Below, piece by piece: positions 28,151-37,821 of a DNA stretch of 64,000 bases. This stretch comes from Paraburkholderia humisilvae. Lineage in GTDB: Bacteria > Pseudomonadota > Gammaproteobacteria > Burkholderiales > Burkholderiaceae. Both the position numbers and the translations under genes were made by a program. The first letter of the stretch is position 1. The number at the start of each line of letters is the position of its first letter. Location of the stretch: the NCBI RefSeq assembly GCF_902859855.1, contig NZ_CADIKH010000001.1:62001-126000 (forward strand), given 5' to 3'. The notes under the pieces were generated by a model that searched no databases, had not been told where the DNA came from, and saw only the letters and a program-made list of their open reading frames with translations.

Positions 28151-29081
28151 TGCGGGTCCCTCGCGATTCCATATACATCAGCGGCACCAGCACGGCGACC
28201 ACCGTCGCCAGCATCATGATCGACGATGCCGCCCCCACACCCAGCTGCCCGCGGTTAAACGAAAACGTGTACATGAACATCGCCGGCAACGACGACGATG
28301 TGCCGGGCCCGCCCGCCGTCAACGCGACGACGAGGTCGAAGGTCTTGATCGTGATGTGACAGAGAATCAGCAGCACCGAGAAAAACACCGGCCGCATGCT
28401 CGGAATCACAATCTTCCGATAGATGGTCGGCAAGGTCGCGCCGTCCACTTGCGCCGCCTTGAAGATCTCGCTGTCGACGCCGCGCAAACCGGCCAGAAAC
28501 AGCGCCATCACAAAGCCGGTCGATTGCCAGACCGCCGCGATCACCACGCAGAAAATCGCTTTGTCCGGGTCGCCGAGCCAGCCGAACGAGAAGCTCGTCC
28601 AGCCCCAGTCGTTCAACACCTTCTGGAAGCCGAGGTCCGGGTTCAGAATCCACTGCCACGCCGTACCCGTCACGATGAACGACAGCGCCATCGGGTACAG
28701 GAACACCGCGCGCAACGCGCCCTCGTTGCGAATCCGCTGGTCGAGCAGAATCGCAAGGAAAAGGCCAAGGCCAATGCAGATCGCAATGAACGGAATGCCG
28801 AACCAGCCGAGGTTTTTCGCCGAGGTCCAGAACACGTCGTTATCAAACAACTCGCGGTAACGGGCCAAACCGGCGAACGTGTAACTCGGCAACAGTCGCG
28901 AATTCGACAGCGACAGATAACCGGTGACGAGAATAAAACCGTAGACGAAGACCAGACTGATCACGATGCTGGGCGACAACACCAGCTTCGGAATCCAGCG
29001 GTCGGCGAGGGCCGCCATCGGCGACGTGCGGCGCGCAACGGGAACCGTGCGCTTTGCGTTTCCGCTAAGAGAAGCAGTCAC
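28140..29081 (-). CDS. Sugar ABC transporter permease, MalF/GtsB type
   Basis: A 313-residue inner-membrane permease. The N-terminal ~35 residues are polar and cytoplasmic, followed by six helices. The EAA loop reads DSEIFKAAQVDGATLPTIYR and continues KIVIPSMRPV. It is the first permease of the pair and overlaps the next gene by 11 bases. A 189-base gap separates it from the binding-protein gene upstream, which often allows higher expression of the binding protein than of the membrane parts. Confidence 0.94.
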   Translation of the reverse strand: MTASLSGNAKRTVPVARRTSPMAALADRWIPKLVLSPSIVISLVFVYGFILVTGYLSLSNSRLLPSYTFAGLARYRELFDNDVFWTSAKNLGWFGIPFIAICIGLGLFLAILLDQRIRNEGALRAVFLYPMALSFIVTGTAWQWILNPDLGFQKVLNDWGWTSFSFGWLGDPDKAIFCVVIAAVWQSTGFVMALFLAGLRGVDSEIFKAAQVDGATLPTIYRKIVIPSMRPVFFSVLLILCHITIKTFDLVVALTAGGPGTSSSLPAMFMYTFSFNRGQLGVGAASSIMMLATVVAVLVPLMYMESRGTRNAA

Positions 29082-29270
29082 AACTCGACTCCTGGAACTA
29101 TGCCGTCAGGGCCGGCACTTTTCGTCGGAAACTCCGGAAAAGCGTGGCGCGATGCGGCCGAGGGCGCGACTGTCGTCGAACCGTCTTTGCCCGGAGCGCG
29201 CCAATACAACGCAACCCCGGGCATTCTGCTACTGCACTACTCCTACTACTTTAGTGCGTGAAGAAGCGGA

Positions 29271-30518
29271 TTACTTCGTCTTCGCTGCCTTCGCCAGCGC
29301 TTCGACGGCGGTCTTCGTGTCTTCCTGCGAGTTCATGAACTTCGTCACGACGTCGCTGATCGCACCGGCGGTCGCATCCGGCTGAGCCATGCCGTGCGCG
29401 AGCGACGGCACATAGCCACCGGCCTTGATTGCCGTTTGCTCATCCGCATACGACTTCTTCGCGCAATCGTCGAACTTGTCCATCGGCACACCGAGGCGCA
29501 CCGGGATCGAACCCTTGTACAGGCTGAACTGCTCCTGGAAGCCCGGGCTCATGATCGTCTTCGCAAGCGCGAGCTGACCCGGCGTCGCTGCCGATTGGCC
29601 CTTCTGCTGGAAGAACACGAACGAGTCGACGTTGAACGTGTAGCCCTTTTCCGTGCCCGGCACCGCCGCGCAGATATAGTCCGAGCCCGACTTCTTGCCC
29701 GCGTTCGCGAACTCGCCCTTCGCCCAGTCGCCCATGAACTGCATGCCGGCCTTGCCGTTGATGACCATCGCCGTCGCGAGGTTCCAGTCACGGCCCGTGC
29801 GGCCGGCGTCGAAGTAGCCCTGGATCTTGCGGACCGTGTCGAACACCTGAGCCATCTGCGGCGACGTCAGCGTTTTCTGGTCAAGATCCACCAGCGCCTT
29901 CTTGTAGAAGTCCGCGCCTTGCGACAGCACGACGTCTTCCCACAGCGTCAGGTCTTGCCACGGCTGGCCGCCCATCGCGATCGGCTGGATGCCCGCGGCC
30001 TTCATCTTGTCGGCCACCGCGAAAAACTCAGGCCACGTGGTCGGCACCTTGCCGCCTGCCTTGTCGAGCGCGGCCTTGTTGATGTACAGCCAGTTGACGC
30101 GGTGCACCGAGAACGGCGCGGCGACGTAGTGACCGTCCGCGTGCATGATCTTGTCGATTTCCGGCGGGAGGTTCTTCTTCCAGTCGCCGGCGACGGAGTC
30201 GATATTGACGAGCACGCCTTGCGATGCCCAGTCCTGAATCAGCGGACCCTTGATCTGCGCGGCGCTCGGCGCGTTGCCCGAGATCACCTGGGTCTTCAGT
30301 GCGGTCATGGCTGCTGCGCCGGCGCCGCCAGCCACTGCGAAGTCCTTCCAGACGTAACCCTGCTTCTGCAGATCATCCTTCAGCACGCCGACGGCCTTCG
30401 ATTCGCCGCCCGACGTCCACCAGTGCAGCACTTCGACCTGCTCGGCCGCCTGCGCTGCAGAGACGCCACACATCAGACCTGCGGCGCACAGGGCGCCCAT
30501 GATCGCACGGAATTTCAT
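29271..30518 (-). CDS. Periplasmic sugar-binding protein of the ABC transporter
   Basis: A 415-residue extracellular solute-binding protein (family 1) with a Sec signal peptide (MKFRAIMGALCAAGLMCG, cleavage near SAAQAAEQ). The mature domain opens with VEVLHWWTSGGESKAVGVLK, typical of the glucose/mannose GtsA group. Tryptophan- and glycine-rich ligand segments such as AMGGQPWQDLTLWEDVVLS follow. It is the first gene of the operon, and a TATCTCCTCC element on the plus strand marks a strong GGAGGAGATA ribosome site. It delivers sugar to the permeases and is divergent from zwf. Confidence 0.95.
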   Translation of the reverse strand: MKFRAIMGALCAAGLMCGVSAAQAAEQVEVLHWWTSGGESKAVGVLKDDLQKQGYVWKDFAVAGGAGAAAMTALKTQVISGNAPSAAQIKGPLIQDWASQGVLVNIDSVAGDWKKNLPPEIDKIMHADGHYVAAPFSVHRVNWLYINKAALDKAGGKVPTTWPEFFAVADKMKAAGIQPIAMGGQPWQDLTLWEDVVLSQGADFYKKALVDLDQKTLTSPQMAQVFDTVRKIQGYFDAGRTGRDWNLATAMVINGKAGMQFMGDWAKGEFANAGKKSGSDYICAAVPGTEKGYTFNVDSFVFFQQKGQSAATPGQLALAKTIMSPGFQEQFSLYKGSIPVRLGVPMDKFDDCAKKSYADEQTAIKAGGYVPSLAHGMAQPDATAGAISDVVTKFMNSQEDTKTAVEALAKAAKTK

Positions 30519-30929
30519 TGCTTATCTCCTCCAGACACCTGAACTTAAACACGTAGAGCCCCTGCTGGGCAGGGAGCGGTTATGGTCGAATCAAACAGGC
30601 AAACAACTGGACGAACGGGCATCAACGAGCGCTTCAGTACGTGCGCCTGACCAGCCGATGTCCGGCCGCGGATGCTCAAGAGATGAGTGACACGGAATGC
30701 AACTGAACGTCTCCTCTTTTGCTTTTGTGCCTGCCCGCGTCGCGCGTTGCAGACTCGAGGCGCTTACCATGCACGCCGTTCGTTAAAGGCCTTGATGCCG
30801 CGCCTGCCGAAGCCGCGTGCCGCATCAAAACGCATTTGTCGATAACATGCCGGGAAGCTCGGATGACTCGGTGAAAACGCGCATTCCTGCAGGCCCCGCA
30901 CGCTTTTTTCATCGAATTCACGCTACCTC

Positions 30930-30957
30930 TTGATTTGGATTGTAGTTAAACTACAAT
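30930..30957 (+). promoter_or_regulatory. Predicted zwf promoter
   Basis: TTGATT (30930-30935) and TACAAT (30952-30957) make a sigma-70 type -35/-10 pair with a 16-base spacer, about 70 bases upstream of the zwf ATG. The -10 element lies within the right arm of the HexR-like palindrome. Confidence 0.6.
30939..30957. promoter_or_regulatory. HexR/RpiR operator (perfect 19-bp palindrome)
   Basis: ATTGTAGTTAAACTACAAT is a perfect palindrome around a central A. Its core, TGTAGTTAAACTACA, matches the HexR consensus known from other proteobacteria (TGTAATTAAATTACA type). It occupies the spacer and -10 of the predicted zwf promoter, where bound repressor would block RNA polymerase. The likely ligand is 2-keto-3-deoxy-6-phosphogluconate, as for HexR, and the likely regulator is the RpiR half of the fused glucokinase at 33298. 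Confidence 0.8.
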
Positions 30958-31026
30958 TCAGTGTCAAAAAAAATTTTATCGCACTACGGCCTGCTTTCAG
31001 CGCCTTCCAAGGCATCGCGGAGACTC

Positions 31027-32487
31027 ATGCAAACGGATTCCAGCTTCACCTTCGTGCTGTTTGGCGGCACCGGCGATCTGTCGATGCGCAAAATCCTGCC
31101 CGCGCTGTATGAAGCGCATCGCGCCGGCATGCTGGCTCCGAGCGGCAAGATCTTCGCGGTTGCGCGGCACATCGATGGGCGGGAGCAGTATCTGCAATGG
31201 GTCAACGAGCACGTGCGCCCGCATGTGTCGAAGGCGCGGTTCGCGGAAGACGCCTGGCGCGCGTTCCTCGATCGCATCGACTTTGTCGGCATCGACCTCG
31301 GCAAGGCTGAAGACTTCGTGTTGCTGCGCGATGCCGTCGCGAATCTGCCCGGCACACGGGTGTTCTATCTGGCGACGGGCCCTTCGCTGTTCGTGCCGAT
31401 TTGCCGCGCGCTCGCGTCGGTGGGGCTCAACCAGAATTCGCGCATCGTGCTCGAGAAGCCGCTGGGTTATGACCTGCGTTCGTCGAATGCGATCAACGAT
31501 GCGGTCGGCGAGATCTTCGCCGAAGATCAGATCTACCGGATCGACCACTATCTGGGCAAGGAGCCGGTGCAAAACCTGCTCGCGCTGCGTTTCGGCAATG
31601 CGCTATTCGAGCCGCTGTGGCGCCGCGACTGGGTCGAGAGCATTCAGATTACGATTGCCGAAGAACTCGGCGTCGAAGCGCGCGGCGATTTCTACGACAA
31701 TACCGGCGCGCTGCGCGATATGGTGCAGAACCATTTGCTGCAACTGCTTTCGATTGTCGCGATGGAGCCGCCGCACTCGATGGATTCGGACTCGGTCCGC
31801 GATGAAAAGCTGCGCGTGCTGCGTGCGTTGAAGCCGATCGATCCGCGCGACATCAGCCGTGTCGCGGTGCGTGGCCAGTATCATGCGGGCGTGATTCGCG
31901 GCACCGCGGTGCCCGCGTATGCCAATGAACCTGGCGTGCGTCCTGAGAGCACGACAGAAACGTTCGTCGCGCTGAAAGCGGAAATCGACAACTGGCGTTG
32001 GGCCGGCGTGCCGTTCTTCCTGCGTACCGGCAAGCGGCTTGCGGACCGCGTCGCGGAGATCGTCGTCAACTTCCGGCCGGTGCCGCATTCGGCACTCGGT
32101 GCAACCGCGTTGCGCGCGGGCGCGAACCGTCTCGTGATCCGCTTGCAGCCGAATGAAACGATCCGCTTGTACTGCCTCGCGAAGAAGCCGGGCGAAGGGA
32201 TGAATCTGTCGAGCGTGCATCTCGATCTCGCGTTTGATCAGTTCTTCCGCGAAGGTCAGATGGAAGCGTATCAGCGGTTGTTGCTGGATGTGATCAACGG
32301 CCGTCTCGCGCTGTTCGTGCGCCGCGACGAGCAGGAAGCCGCATGGCGCTGGGTCGAACCGATTCTCAACGAATGGGCCGCATCCGGCACCAGGCCGAAG
32401 CCCTATGCCGCCGGCACGTGGGGCCCGGCAGCCGCCAGCGCGATGCTCGCGCAGCACAATACCTGTTGGCTCGAGGAAGAGAATTGA
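31027..32487 (+). CDS. zwf: Glucose-6-phosphate 1-dehydrogenase
   Basis: A 486-residue enzyme that oxidises glucose 6-phosphate to 6-phosphogluconolactone with NAD(P)+, feeding the Entner-Doudoroff and pentose phosphate routes. The N-terminal cofactor site is FVLFGGTGDLSMRKILPALY. The active site shows the family signature RIDHYLGKEPVQN. Also visible are the EKPLGYD lysine loop and FFLRTGKRL. The ATG at 31027 gives the normal length; 22 further codons upstream would run into the promoter region. It is the first gene of zwf-pgl-glk. Confidence 0.97.
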   Translation: MQTDSSFTFVLFGGTGDLSMRKILPALYEAHRAGMLAPSGKIFAVARHIDGREQYLQWVNEHVRPHVSKARFAEDAWRAFLDRIDFVGIDLGKAEDFVLLRDAVANLPGTRVFYLATGPSLFVPICRALASVGLNQNSRIVLEKPLGYDLRSSNAINDAVGEIFAEDQIYRIDHYLGKEPVQNLLALRFGNALFEPLWRRDWVESIQITIAEELGVEARGDFYDNTGALRDMVQNHLLQLLSIVAMEPPHSMDSDSVRDEKLRVLRALKPIDPRDISRVAVRGQYHAGVIRGTAVPAYANEPGVRPESTTETFVALKAEIDNWRWAGVPFFLRTGKRLADRVAEIVVNFRPVPHSALGATALRAGANRLVIRLQPNETIRLYCLAKKPGEGMNLSSVHLDLAFDQFFREGQMEAYQRLLLDVINGRLALFVRRDEQEAAWRWVEPILNEWAASGTRPKPYAAGTWGPAAASAMLAQHNTCWLEEEN

Positions 32488-32615
32488 TCGGTGGCGGCGC
32501 CCGGCACGCAGCACTACGCGGCGTCGCTACGCTTTTGTATCCCTGGCATGTTCGGGGATGTCATTTACCACGCTGTTCCTAGACTAAACAAGAAAGCAGC
32601 ACGGAGGAGAAGTCA

Positions 32616-33320
32616 ATGATCCAGCTACATGCTTTCGATGACCCGAGCGCGCAGTCCGCCGCGCTGGCCAAGGCGGTCAGCTACGCGCTGCAGGCGTCGC
32701 TCGCCGCGCAGGCCGCCGCGCCCGGCGCGAGCGGCGCGCGTGTGACGTTCGCGGTGTCGGGTGGCACCAGTCCGCGTCCGTTCCTGCAAACGTTATCCAA
32801 CGAACCGTTCGACTGGTCGCGCGTCGACGTGACGCTGGTCGACGACCGTTGGGTGCCGGACACCGATGGCGCAAGCAACTCGCGTCTGGCGCACGAAACG
32901 CTGCTGCAGAACAGCGCGGCTCACGCGCACTTTCTGCCGCTCGTCGATACGTCGACCACGCTGGAAGCGCAAGTCACCGCGCTGAACGGCGACCCGCAAC
33001 GGCGCGTGCCGAATGTCGCCGTGCTGGGCATGGGCGAAGACGGCCACACCGCGTCGATCTTCGCTGACGCGCCCGAATGGGATTACGCGATCACCACGAC
33101 CGACCACTTCGTCGCCGTGCATCCCGGCAGCGCGCCCCATGCGCGCATCAGCTGGTCGATGTCGGCATTGAAGAAGATCGATCATCTGTTCCTGCTGATC
33201 GCCGGTCCGAAAAAGATGGATGTACTGAACGAAGCGTCCGCGGCCCTGCAAAAAAAAGCCATTTCTCAGCTCGCAAACGACAAGGGGGTAAGACTCGATG
33301 TCTACTGGTGTGCCAACTAA
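32616..33320 (+). CDS. pgl: 6-phosphogluconolactonase
   Basis: A 234-residue enzyme of the DevB/SOL family that hydrolyses 6-phosphogluconolactone to 6-phosphogluconate. Diagnostic segments are [18 protein letters not shown] (phosphate-binding loop), [20 protein letters not shown], and the catalytic [26 protein letters not shown] ribosome site precedes the ATG. It lies 128 bases after zwf, and its last 23 bases overlap the start of the glucokinase gene, indicating translational coupling. Confidence 0.96.
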   Translation: MIQLHAFDDPSAQSAALAKAVSYALQASLAAQAAAPGASGARVTFAVSGGTSPRPFLQTLSNEPFDWSRVDVTLVDDRWVPDTDGASNSRLAHETLLQNSAAHAHFLPLVDTSTTLEAQVTALNGDPQRRVPNVAVLGMGEDGHTASIFADAPEWDYAITTTDHFVAVHPGSAPHARISWSMSALKKIDHLFLLIAGPKKMDVLNEASAALQKKAISQLANDKGVRLDVYWCAN

Positions 33321-35214
33321 AGCTGCCCCGCAAGCGGGCCAGCACGCCGATGGACCGAGGCTTCTCGCCGATGTCGGCGGGACCAATGCGCGATTCGCGC
33401 TCGAAACCCGACCTGGTGAAATCAGTCAGGTGCATGTCTATCCCTGCGCCGAGTATCCGGGTATCGCGGACGTCATCAAGAAGTATTTGAAAGATACGAA
33501 GATCGGCCGCGTGAATCATGCGGCGATTGCGATTGCGAACCCGGTCGACGGGGACCAGGTTCGGATGACGAATCATGATTGGCACTTTTCGATTGAAGCG
33601 ACGCGGCGTGCGCTGGGGTTCGATACGCTGCTCGTGGTGAACGATTTCACCGCGCTCGCGATGGCCTTGCCGGGGCTCACCGATACGCAGCGCGTGCAGG
33701 TGGGTGGCGGCACGCGCCGGCAGAATAGCGTGATCGGCCTGCTCGGGCCGGGGACGGGGATGGGCGTGTCCGGTCTGATTCCGGCGGATGACCGGTGGAT
33801 CGCGCTGGGCAGTGAAGGCGGTCATGCGTCGTTCGCGCCGTCCGACGAACGCGAAGACCTCGTGCTGCAATACGCGCGCAAGAAGTGGTCGCATGTGTCG
33901 TTCGAGCGTGTTGCCGCGGGGCCCGGCATTGAAGTGATCTATCGCGCGCTTGCGGCGCGTGACAAGAAGCGCGTGCCGTCGACGCTCGATGTCGCGGAAA
34001 TTTCGAAGCGCGGGCTCGAAGGCGATCCGCTTGCGGCGGAGACGCTCGATTGCTTCTGCGGCATTCTCGGCACGTTCGCCGGCAATATCGCCGTGACGTT
34101 GGGCGCGCTCGGCGGGATTTATATCGGCGGCGGTGTCGTGCCGCGGCTCGGTGAGTTCTTTGCGAAGTCGTCGTTCCGTCAGCGCTTCGAAGCGAAAGGC
34201 CGCTTTGAAGATTATCTGAAGAACGTGCCGACCTTCGTGATTACCGCGGAATATCCGGCGTTTCTCGGGGTGTCCGCGATTCTCGCGGAGCAGTTGTCGA
34301 ATCGCGCGGGCGGCAGTTCGTCAGCGGTATTCGAGCGCATCCGGCAAATGCGCGATGCGCTGACGCCCGCCGAACGGCGCGTGGCGGATCTCGCGCTGAA
34401 CCATCCGCGTTCGATCATCAACGATCCGATCGTCGATATCGCGCGCAAGGCCGATGTCAGCCAGCCGACGGTGATCCGCTTCTGCCGTTCGCTCGGCTGC
34501 CAGGGTTTGTCGGACTTCAAGCTGAAGCTCGCGACCGGCTTGACCGGCACGATTCCGGTCAGCCATAGCCAGGTGCATCTCGGCGATACCGCTACCGACT
34601 TCGGCGCGAAGGTGCTCGATAACACCGTGTCCGCGATTCTCCAGTTGCGCGAGCATCTGAATTTCGAGCACGTCGAAACAGCGATCGATCTGCTGAACAG
34701 TGCGCGAAGAATCGAGTTCTATGGGCTGGGCAATTCGAATATCGTCGCGCAGGACGCGCACTACAAGTTTTTCCGCTTTGGCATTCCGACGATCGCGTAT
34801 GGCGACCTGTATATGCAAGCCGCTTCGGCTGCGTTGCTCGGCAAGGGGGATGTGATTGTCGCGGTGTCGAAGTCGGGACGCGCGCCGGAGTTGCTGCGGG
34901 TACTCGACGTCGCGATGCAGGCGGGTGCGAAGGTGATCGCGATTACGTCGAGCAATACGCCGCTCGCGAAACGCGCAACCGTTGCGCTGGAAACCGATCA
35001 CATCGAGATTCGCGAATCGCAGCTTTCGATGATCTCGCGAATTTTGCATCTGCTGATGATCGATGTCCTTGCGGTCGGTGTCGCGATTCGTCGTGCGGTG
35101 CCCGACACTGAAATGAACCAGACCGTCGCGAAAGCGCGTGAAGGCGCGGATGAAGAAACCAGTGCTGTGCTCGACTGGCTGAGTCACGGCGCGGCGGCCA
35201 CGCCGCGGGATTGA
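33298..35214 (+). CDS. glk: Bifunctional glucokinase / RpiR-HexR-type transcriptional regulator
   Basis: A 638-residue fusion. Residues ~20-335 are a bacterial glucokinase: [15 protein letters not shown] (ATP phosphate loop), [36 protein letters not shown] and [15 protein letters not shown]. Residues ~345-420 are an RpiR-type HTH ([40 protein letters not shown]). Residues ~460-600 are a SIS sugar-phosphate-binding domain ([40 protein letters not shown]). Such fusions are characteristic of Burkholderia-group genomes. It phosphorylates glucose and probably represses its own operon through the palindrome at 30939-30957. Confidence 0.96.
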   Translation: MSTGVPTKAAPQAGQHADGPRLLADVGGTNARFALETRPGEISQVHVYPCAEYPGIADVIKKYLKDTKIGRVNHAAIAIANPVDGDQVRMTNHDWHFSIEATRRALGFDTLLVVNDFTALAMALPGLTDTQRVQVGGGTRRQNSVIGLLGPGTGMGVSGLIPADDRWIALGSEGGHASFAPSDEREDLVLQYARKKWSHVSFERVAAGPGIEVIYRALAARDKKRVPSTLDVAEISKRGLEGDPLAAETLDCFCGILGTFAGNIAVTLGALGGIYIGGGVVPRLGEFFAKSSFRQRFEAKGRFEDYLKNVPTFVITAEYPAFLGVSAILAEQLSNRAGGSSSAVFERIRQMRDALTPAERRVADLALNHPRSIINDPIVDIARKADVSQPTVIRFCRSLGCQGLSDFKLKLATGLTGTIPVSHSQVHLGDTATDFGAKVLDNTVSAILQLREHLNFEHVETAIDLLNSARRIEFYGLGNSNIVAQDAHYKFFRFGIPTIAYGDLYMQAASAALLGKGDVIVAVSKSGRAPELLRVLDVAMQAGAKVIAITSSNTPLAKRATVALETDHIEIRESQLSMISRILHLLMIDVLAVGVAIRRAVPDTEMNQTVAKAREGADEETSAVLDWLSHGAAATPRD

Positions 35215-35256
35215 GCGGTACGGCGCTTGCTGCGCTAACCCGATGGCTCGCAGAGA

Positions 35257-35289
35257 AGCCGACCTTGTTTGTGCAGGTCGGCTTTTTTG
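35257..35289 (+). terminator. Rho-independent terminator of the zwf-pgl-glk operon
   Basis: AGCCGACCT and AGGTCGGCT form a stem with a 9-base loop, running directly into six T residues. It begins 43 bases after the glk stop codon. Confidence 0.88.
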
Positions 35290-35390
35290 CGCGCCGATTC
35301 CATGCACCCCGCTTTGCCATCGTCAGAGCAGCCAATCCCAACGTATGAGACGATTCATGCATTGGCACACGCACGCAACGAATCGCTCGC

Positions 35391-36266
35391 ATGTCGGATC
35401 TTATCTCCTTACCTGCCTCGACCCTGAACGAAGGCCGCGCAGCCGTTGCACGGCTCGACGGACTCGCGACTCATCATCGGTATCGTCTCGCATCGACCGG
35501 CGGCTACGTGATGTGGCGCGTATTCGGCGATAGCAACGCCAGGCCGCTCGTGCTCGTGCACGGCGGTCACGGCAACTGGATGCATTGGGTCCGCAATATC
35601 GAACCGCTCACCGCGTTGCGCGCGGTATGGGTGCCCGATCTGCCCGGCTATGGCGACTCGGACGCGTTGCCCGACGGCGCGCGCTTCGAAGATCTGATGA
35701 CAGCGACGCTCGACTCGCTCAACGCGCTGGTCGGCGCATCGACTGAGATCGACCTCACCGCATTTTCATTCGGCGGGGTCGTCGCAGCGACGCTTGCATG
35801 CCGCCGGCCGGTCGGCCAACTGGCGCTGGTCGGCAGCGCGGGGCATGGCGGCAAGCGGCGGCTGCAACGCGAGCTGTTGAACTGGAAAAAAATCGATGTC
35901 GAAGACGAGCGCCGCGCGCTGTTCGACGCGAACCTGAAGTCGTTCATGCTGCACGACCCCGCGACAGCGGACTCGCTCGCGCTGACCGTCTATGAGCAGG
36001 CGTGCCTGAAAACGCGCTTTCGCAGTAAGGACGTGTCGCTGATGGACAATCTCGCCGCGCTGCTCAAACAGGCGAACGTCGATACGCTGCTGCTGTGGGG
36101 CACGCATGACGTGACCGCTGACGAGCCGCAACGGTTCTCCGATCGGCTGCATACGGACGGCGTGCGGCACGCGTTTGGGATGGTGGAGAATGCCGGCCAT
36201 TGGGCACAATACGAAGCGGCGGACGAGGTGAACCGCCGGCTCAGCGGGTTCTTCGCGAAAGCCTAG
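35391..36266 (+). CDS. Alpha/beta-fold hydrolase
   Basis: A 291-residue cytoplasmic hydrolase. Visible features are the oxyanion-hole motif LVLVHGGHGNWMHWVRNI, the nucleophile serine in a GxSxG-like elbow with a variant first position (DLTAFSFGGVVAATLA), the acid region LLLWGTHDVTADEPQ, and the catalytic histidine in VENAGHWAQYEAAD. The first residue of the elbow is alanine instead of glycine, which is tolerated in this superfamily. It lies after the glk terminator and is probably transcribed independently. The substrate is unknown. Confidence 0.9.
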   Translation: MSDLISLPASTLNEGRAAVARLDGLATHHRYRLASTGGYVMWRVFGDSNARPLVLVHGGHGNWMHWVRNIEPLTALRAVWVPDLPGYGDSDALPDGARFEDLMTATLDSLNALVGASTEIDLTAFSFGGVVAATLACRRPVGQLALVGSAGHGGKRRLQRELLNWKKIDVEDERRALFDANLKSFMLHDPATADSLALTVYEQACLKTRFRSKDVSLMDNLAALLKQANVDTLLLWGTHDVTADEPQRFSDRLHTDGVRHAFGMVENAGHWAQYEAADEVNRRLSGFFAKA

Positions 36267-36351
36267 ATACCGCGCCGACCCGTCGAACAGCCATGCCCCC
36301 CCGCTCCGACGTGGCAGCAGACTGAACAAGAAGCCCGCTTGCCGCTCCCGT

Positions 36352-37569
36352 TTAAACGGCCGCGGCGACCGCCCGATCGTGCCACCGCACGACCAGCACC
36401 CGGCCCACGTAACACAGCACGCCGCATACCGCGATCGTGACGCCCATCCCTTGCGGCGACCCATCGCGCCACAAGCCCACGGCAAGACTCGCGAGCGCAC
36501 CGAGCCCGAACTGCACCGCACCGAACAACGCGGCCGCCGCACCGGCGTTGCTCGGGTAACGATGCATCAGATCGGTCACGCAATTGGCCGATAACAGCCC
36601 GACCATACCAACCACGAAGAACAGCCCGAACACGATCGACCACAACCCGCCCCACCCCGTCAGACAAACGAGCGCGACGAACAGCGACGCGACACAACTG
36701 ATCGTCGCGGCCGCGACGATCATCCGCACCGGCCCGTACTGGCTGACGAGCCGCGCGTTGACAAAATTGCCGCCCATGATGCCGACAATATTGAGCCCGA
36801 ACAGAAAGCCATAGTGCTGCGCGGATACATGGAAGTACTCGATATAGACGAACGGCGTCGCGGTGATATACGCGAACATCGATGCAAACGCCATCCTGCC
36901 GCACAGCAGATGCCCCCACGCGACCGGGTCTTTGAGCAGCGTCCCGTACGCGGCGAACGATTTCAGCAACGCCGAGTTCGCGCGCTTTTCGCGCGGCCAG
37001 GTTTCCGGCACGCGCAGGAACGCGGTCACCGCGCATAGCGACCCGAACAGCGTCAGCACGATAAACACGACACGCCAGCCGCCCAGCAAAAGCAGCTGCC
37101 CGCCGATCAGCGGCGCGAGCAGCGGACCGACCGACGTCACGATCGCCATCATCGACATCACGCGCGCCGCATCAGTCGGCTCGTGCGCATCGCGCGCGAT
37201 GGCCCGCGCGAGCACCGATGCGGCGCCCGCGCCGAGTGCCTGGACGAAGCGAAACACGACCAGCGACCCGATCGAGAACGACACGGCGCACGCAATGGTC
37301 GACAGCACGTACATCACGATGCCGCCGAGCAGCACCGGCCGCCGGCCCAACGAATCGGACAACGGCCCGTACAGCAGCATGCCGATCGAGAAGCCGAACA
37401 TAAAGCTGGTCAACGTGGTTTGCGCGGCGCTTGCGCTGACCGAGAACGCCTGCGTGAGCGACGGCAGGCTCGGCAGATACATGTCGATTGAAATGGGCCC
37501 GCATGCGGCAAGCGCGCCGAGCAGGAGAATCAGCCCGATGTCGGGCCGGCCTTTGACGACGTGGGACAT
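36352..37569 (-). CDS. MFS drug exporter, Bcr/CflA type
   Basis: A 405-residue, 12-helix major facilitator transporter. The Bcr/CflA signature is clear: first-helix motif ACGPISIDMYLPSLPSLTQAF, motif A in loop 2-3 GPLSDSLGRRPVLLGG, and the helix-5 antiporter motif GPLLAPLIGGQLLLLGGWR. Members export bicyclomycin, chloramphenicol, sulfonamides or dipeptides. The ATG at 37569 fits the family N terminus; the frame upstream (59 codons) is not membrane-like. It is convergent with the hydrolase gene. Confidence 0.94.
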   Translation of the reverse strand: MSHVVKGRPDIGLILLLGALAACGPISIDMYLPSLPSLTQAFSVSASAAQTTLTSFMFGFSIGMLLYGPLSDSLGRRPVLLGGIVMYVLSTIACAVSFSIGSLVVFRFVQALGAGAASVLARAIARDAHEPTDAARVMSMMAIVTSVGPLLAPLIGGQLLLLGGWRVVFIVLTLFGSLCAVTAFLRVPETWPREKRANSALLKSFAAYGTLLKDPVAWGHLLCGRMAFASMFAYITATPFVYIEYFHVSAQHYGFLFGLNIVGIMGGNFVNARLVSQYGPVRMIVAAATISCVASLFVALVCLTGWGGLWSIVFGLFFVVGMVGLLSANCVTDLMHRYPSNAGAAAALFGAVQFGLGALASLAVGLWRDGSPQGMGVTIAVCGVLCYVGRVLVVRWHDRAVAAAV

Positions 37570-37821
37570 GGAATCGTAGGTGAAGCGTGAAGGGGTTCGC
37601 GCAATGAAATGAGATGCGATGACCGCATTGGATGCGGATGCAACGAACCGCGGGTGGCGGTATAGCGAATCTGTCATTGTAGCTGACGGGAAATCGAAAG
37701 CCGTGATGTTCGCGTTCGAGACGGGGACATATCCGGCGGCCGACAACGCTTTCGGTTAAGCTCCCGGCTTGCGTGGCGCAGCCCCACGCGCCTCGCTGCC
37801 CGACCCATCGTCTGAAACGTC

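Larger units (their letters stand above)
30519..31026. promoter_or_regulatory. Divergent regulatory region, sugar ABC operon / zwf operon
   Basis: These 508 bases separate the transporter operon (minus) from zwf (plus). The zwf-proximal end carries a recognisable promoter and a HexR-type operator. No other gene or riboswitch was seen. The promoter for the transporter operon could not be placed. Confidence 0.7.

Noticed and set aside
27263..30542. Several 300-380 codon plus-strand open frames opposite the sugar ABC genes
   Set aside because: They are arginine/histidine-rich antisense shadows; the minus-strand frames carry all ABC transporter motifs.
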